Shown: one piece after another, positions 3,601-5,723 of the stretch | Numbering within the stretch: the stretch's first letter is position 1 | How the letters are laid out: every line of letters begins with the position of its first letter | Made by a program: the position numbers and the translations under genes | Notes under the pieces: generated by a model | Told to the model about the DNA's origin: nothing | Seen by the model: the letters and a program-made list of their open reading frames with translations, nothing else | The model's database searches: none | From: Rhodospirillaceae bacterium | GTDB lineage: Bacteria > Pseudomonadota > Alphaproteobacteria > UBA11136 | Length of the DNA stretch: 5,723 nt | Assembly (NCBI GenBank): GCA_018663165.1 | Contig: JABJES010000116.1 | Location: 1 to 5,723 of the forward strand | Direction: 5' to 3'

Positions 3601-4962
3601 ATGCTGAATATTCTTGTTTTCCTGGCCTATCTTGTCCTCGCCTGGGGTGTGGCCGGGCTTTTGCCCGAACGCTATCCCGTTATCACCAGCGATCAGGCTG
3701 ATGCCCTTGGGGCAGGCCTGCTGCTTGTCCTGGCTCTTCTTCATCTTGGGGCTCTTCATTTTGGAATTTCTAGAAAGTTGCGGGCTGAAATATTTCGGCT
3801 TCGCGGGACACAAGATGAAACCCTTTCGGAACTGGCGCGCACCCGCAAGACGGCGCAACTGATCCTTAATGCCAAACGGGGCAAGGATGGTGAGGAAGAG
3901 GTGTCGTTGCTGGAAAAAATCGAGGGCCAGGTACAGCGCAACCTGGTGAACCGGCTTTTCAATGTTCCCGACAAAGCGGAGCTGATTAGAAGTATACCCC
4001 AACCGGCACCCGAACCCCTTGCCGCCCAACGGATTGAGGAAACAGAGAGCCTCAGGGTGCGTGTCGGGCCAGCCTCTGCGGAAAAGACCAAGCCGCCAGC
4101 AGGGGGGAAAGCAAAGAAGGGCTCATCGGAGAAAAAATCAGCCGGGAAAGCCCCCCGTGTTTCAGCCCAGCCCGCCCCGGTCAGCGATGGCCTGGAGCCC
4201 ACCTTGAAGCCCTCCCGTTCGAGGGGTGAAGAGGCGCAGATTCTCGACGAGGTGCGCGACGCCCTGAATAACGGTCGGATCGATCTTATGCTGCAGCCGA
4301 TCGTCAGCCTGCCCCAGCGCAAACTCCATTTTTTTGAATGTTTTTCCCGCCTTCGCACCGGGGACAAAATACTCTCCCCCAATCAATATCTGGATATTGC
4401 CTTGAGAGAAGGGTTGATTGCAGCGATCGACAACATGCTTCTTTTTCGCTGTATCCAGCTTGTCCGCGATACCCAGAAAAGAAACCGCAACCTTCTTTTC
4501 TTTTGCAACATTTCCACCCATTCTCTGCTCGATAAGGAATTCTTCGAGGATTTTATGCGGTTCCTGCTTGAAAATCACGAGCTCGCGCCGAGCCTCGTCT
4601 TCGAGGTCAGTCAACATGATATGGCGCAGCTTGATGAAACGGATCTCGCCGATCTGGACCGGCTGGCCCATTTCGGGTTCCGCTTTTCTGTCGATCAGGT
4701 CGGTCGTCTGGATATGAATTATGAGGAGCTCGCCCGCCACCGGGTAAAGTTCATCAAGGCGCCTGTCGATCTCCTGTTAGAAGAGGTCAGGGACAAGGGA
4801 GATTTGAGGGAGTTGAAGCAAATGCTCGATCTGGTCAATCTGGATTTGATCGTCGATAAGGTGGAAACCGAGGATCAGGTGCTGGAGCTTCTCGACCAGC
4901 CGATCGATTTTGCCCAGGGGTTTCTGTTCGGGAAGCCCCGGCTGACCCGCGAAAGCAAATAA
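3601..4962 (+). CDS. TipF-like membrane protein with degenerate EAL domain
   Basis: This gene encodes 453 residues. Two N-terminal membrane helices (about 3-21 and 36-54) are followed by a probable coiled coil (about 56-90), a Lys/Pro/Ala-rich linker (about 133-207) and a C-terminal EAL domain (about 210-448). The EAL fold is clear from LMLQPIVSLPQRKLHFFECF (229-248), FFCNIS (300-305), LVFEVS (332-337), FRFSVDQVG (360-368) and AQGFLFGKP (438-446). Catalytic positions are altered: EAL is ECF (246-248), the E-x-T-E motif is EVSQ (Q338), DDFG is DQVG (Q366), KID is KAP (P388) and AEGVE is VDKVE (418-422). A working c-di-GMP phosphodiesterase is therefore unlikely. Layout, length and degeneracy match TipF, the Caulobacter c-di-GMP receptor that helps position and assemble the flagellum, so a receptor or scaffold role at the inner membrane is inferred. 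The start ATG has only a distant AAAGG (3583-3587). It ends 7 bases before the next gene. Confidence in EAL is very high, in TipF orthology moderate. Confidence 0.88.
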   Translation: MLNILVFLAYLVLAWGVAGLLPERYPVITSDQADALGAGLLLVLALLHLGALHFGISRKLRAEIFRLRGTQDETLSELARTRKTAQLILNAKRGKDGEEEVSLLEKIEGQVQRNLVNRLFNVPDKAELIRSIPQPAPEPLAAQRIEETESLRVRVGPASAEKTKPPAGGKAKKGSSEKKSAGKAPRVSAQPAPVSDGLEPTLKPSRSRGEEAQILDEVRDALNNGRIDLMLQPIVSLPQRKLHFFECFSRLRTGDKILSPNQYLDIALREGLIAAIDNMLLFRCIQLVRDTQKRNRNLLFFCNISTHSLLDKEFFEDFMRFLLENHELAPSLVFEVSQHDMAQLDETDLADLDRLAHFGFRFSVDQVGRLDMNYEELARHRVKFIKAPVDLLLEEVRDKGDLRELKQMLDLVNLDLIVDKVETEDQVLELLDQPIDFAQGFLFGKPRLTRESK

Positions 4963-4969
4963 TCCCGCC

Positions 4970-5723
4970 ATGGCGGATAGCACTCATTTATTTCCAGCTC
5001 TGCCGGTTCATGACGGTCTCTCAAAGCTGGCCGGGGACTATGATGGTTTCATCCTCGATCTCTGGGGGGTGATCCATGACGGCGTTGCCGTTTATCCCGG
5101 CGTCGTCGATTGTCTGGAACGGTTGCGGGCACAGGCAAAGCGCATCGTGTTTCTTTCCAATGCGCCGCGTCGCACCCATGTCATTGCCGTCCAGTTAACC
5201 GAACTTGGGGTGCCGAGCGTGCTCTATGACGGCATCGTATCCTCCGGGCAAGAGGCCTATGACCATTTAAACAAGCGGGACGATCCCTGGTATGCCCAGC
5301 TTGGCACGCGCTGTTACCATATCGGGCCGGACCGCGACCGCAACATGCTTGAAGGCATTGACCTTGATGTGGTGAAGAGCGTCGAGGCGGCGGAATTTCT
5401 GCTTAACACCGGTCCCTGGGGGGAGGGTGAGAGCGTCGCCGATTATGAAGATATTCTCGTTTCCGCCGCTGCTATCAATGTGCCGATGATTTGCTCTAAC
5501 CCGGATATTGAGGTGGTTCGCGGCGGTAATCGCATGATCTGTGCCGGTGCTTTGGCCCGGCGCTATGAAGAGCTGGGGGGCCATGTGCGCTATCACGGCA
5601 AGCCGGACCGGGAAGTTTATGGTCATTGCCTGGATATTCTAAAGATAGAGGATTGCGCTAAAGTTCTGGCGGTCGGCGATTCCCTGCGCACCGATATTGC
5701 CGGGGCGGTGGGTGTCGGGATCG
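4970..5723 (+). CDS. HAD superfamily class IIA hydrolase (TIGR01459-like), 3' end outside window
   Basis: The frame stays open from the ATG at 4970 to the window edge (251 full codons), so the 3' end is missing. The relatives I have in mind run to about 280-290 residues, so roughly 30-40 are absent. HAD motifs are visible: motif I FILDLWGVIHDG (27-38, nucleophile Asp30), motif II FLSNAPRR (61-68, Ser63), motif III Lys in HGKPDREVY (209-217, Lys211) and motif IV VGDSLRTDIAGA (235-246, Asp237, Asp242). The large insert between motifs II and III fits a class IIA (C2) cap. The usual second Asp of motif I (DxD) is Trp32, as I recall for the TIGR01459 subgroup, so ordinary phosphatase activity is uncertain. 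The substrate is unknown; the fold is shared with phosphoglycolate, NMP and pyridoxal-phosphate phosphatases. The start lies 7 bases after the EAL stop with no clear ribosome binding site, suggesting translational coupling. In relatives I recall this gene standing near ribF and ileS. Confidence 0.9.
   Translation, partial: MADSTHLFPALPVHDGLSKLAGDYDGFILDLWGVIHDGVAVYPGVVDCLERLRAQAKRIVFLSNAPRRTHVIAVQLTELGVPSVLYDGIVSSGQEAYDHLNKRDDPWYAQLGTRCYHIGPDRDRNMLEGIDLDVVKSVEAAEFLLNTGPWGEGESVADYEDILVSAAAINVPMICSNPDIEVVRGGNRMICAGALARRYEELGGHVRYHGKPDREVYGHCLDILKIEDCAKVLAVGDSLRTDIAGAVGVGI

Noticed and set aside
3494..3607. Stop codon read-through extending pyrD
   Set aside because: Three successive TGA codons would have to be read, TGA serves as the normal stop of other genes here, and the protein is already full length at 361 residues.
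3484..4029. Minus-strand 181-residue frame across the repeat and the EAL N-terminus
   Set aside because: It is antisense to a gene with clear membrane and EAL structure; its repetitive N-terminus only reflects the 15-bp repeat.
3756..4740. Two long minus-strand frames (208 and 192 residues) opposite the EAL gene
   Set aside because: Ser/Arg-rich antisense shadows with no recognisable domain or ribosome binding site.

Overview
This window looks like an alphaproteobacterial chromosome, probably of Rhodospirillales type. The GC content is moderate to high. The right two thirds hold a housekeeping cluster (DUF952 protein, class 2 dihydroorotate dehydrogenase, TipF-like EAL protein, class IIA HAD protein) of a kind I associate with alphaproteobacteria. 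The left third is the lysis end of a prophage or phage-derived element. Taxonomy is inferred from gene content and protein style, not from a marker gene.

Positions 1-113 contain a clear rho-independent terminator (about 38-61), which probably closes an upstream phage operon, and a second tight hairpin. Positions 114-1469 are a compact plus-strand lysis cassette: a membrane-anchored coiled-coil protein, a SleB-type cell wall hydrolase (endolysin), a 60-residue holin candidate, an Rz-like inner-membrane spanin, and an Rz1-like outer-membrane lipoprotein whose gene begins inside Rz in another frame. Stops and starts overlap or nearly abut, so translational coupling is likely. The expected order of action is inner-membrane permeabilisation, release of the endolysin to the wall, then outer-membrane disruption by the spanin pair. 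A small minus-strand gene with a phage-style motif (1546-1758) converges on the cassette.

Positions 1759-2022 are non-coding. They include a markedly AT-rich stretch (about 1836-1883) and two perfect short inverted repeats, and form the apparent boundary between the phage-type block and core chromosome.

Positions 2023-5723 are a co-directional chromosomal cluster: DUF952 protein, pyrD, a two-helix membrane protein with a degenerate EAL domain resembling the flagellar c-di-GMP receptor TipF, and a HAD-IIA protein that runs off the right edge. Spacings are 7 bp (DUF952-pyrD), 107 bp (pyrD-EAL) and 7 bp (EAL-HAD). The 107-bp gap begins with a 15-bp tandem repeat that copies the pyrD stop codon three times. 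I see no obvious new defence or mobile system. The most notable items are the nested spanins, the triplicated stop repeat, the degenerate EAL domain and the small orphan gene.
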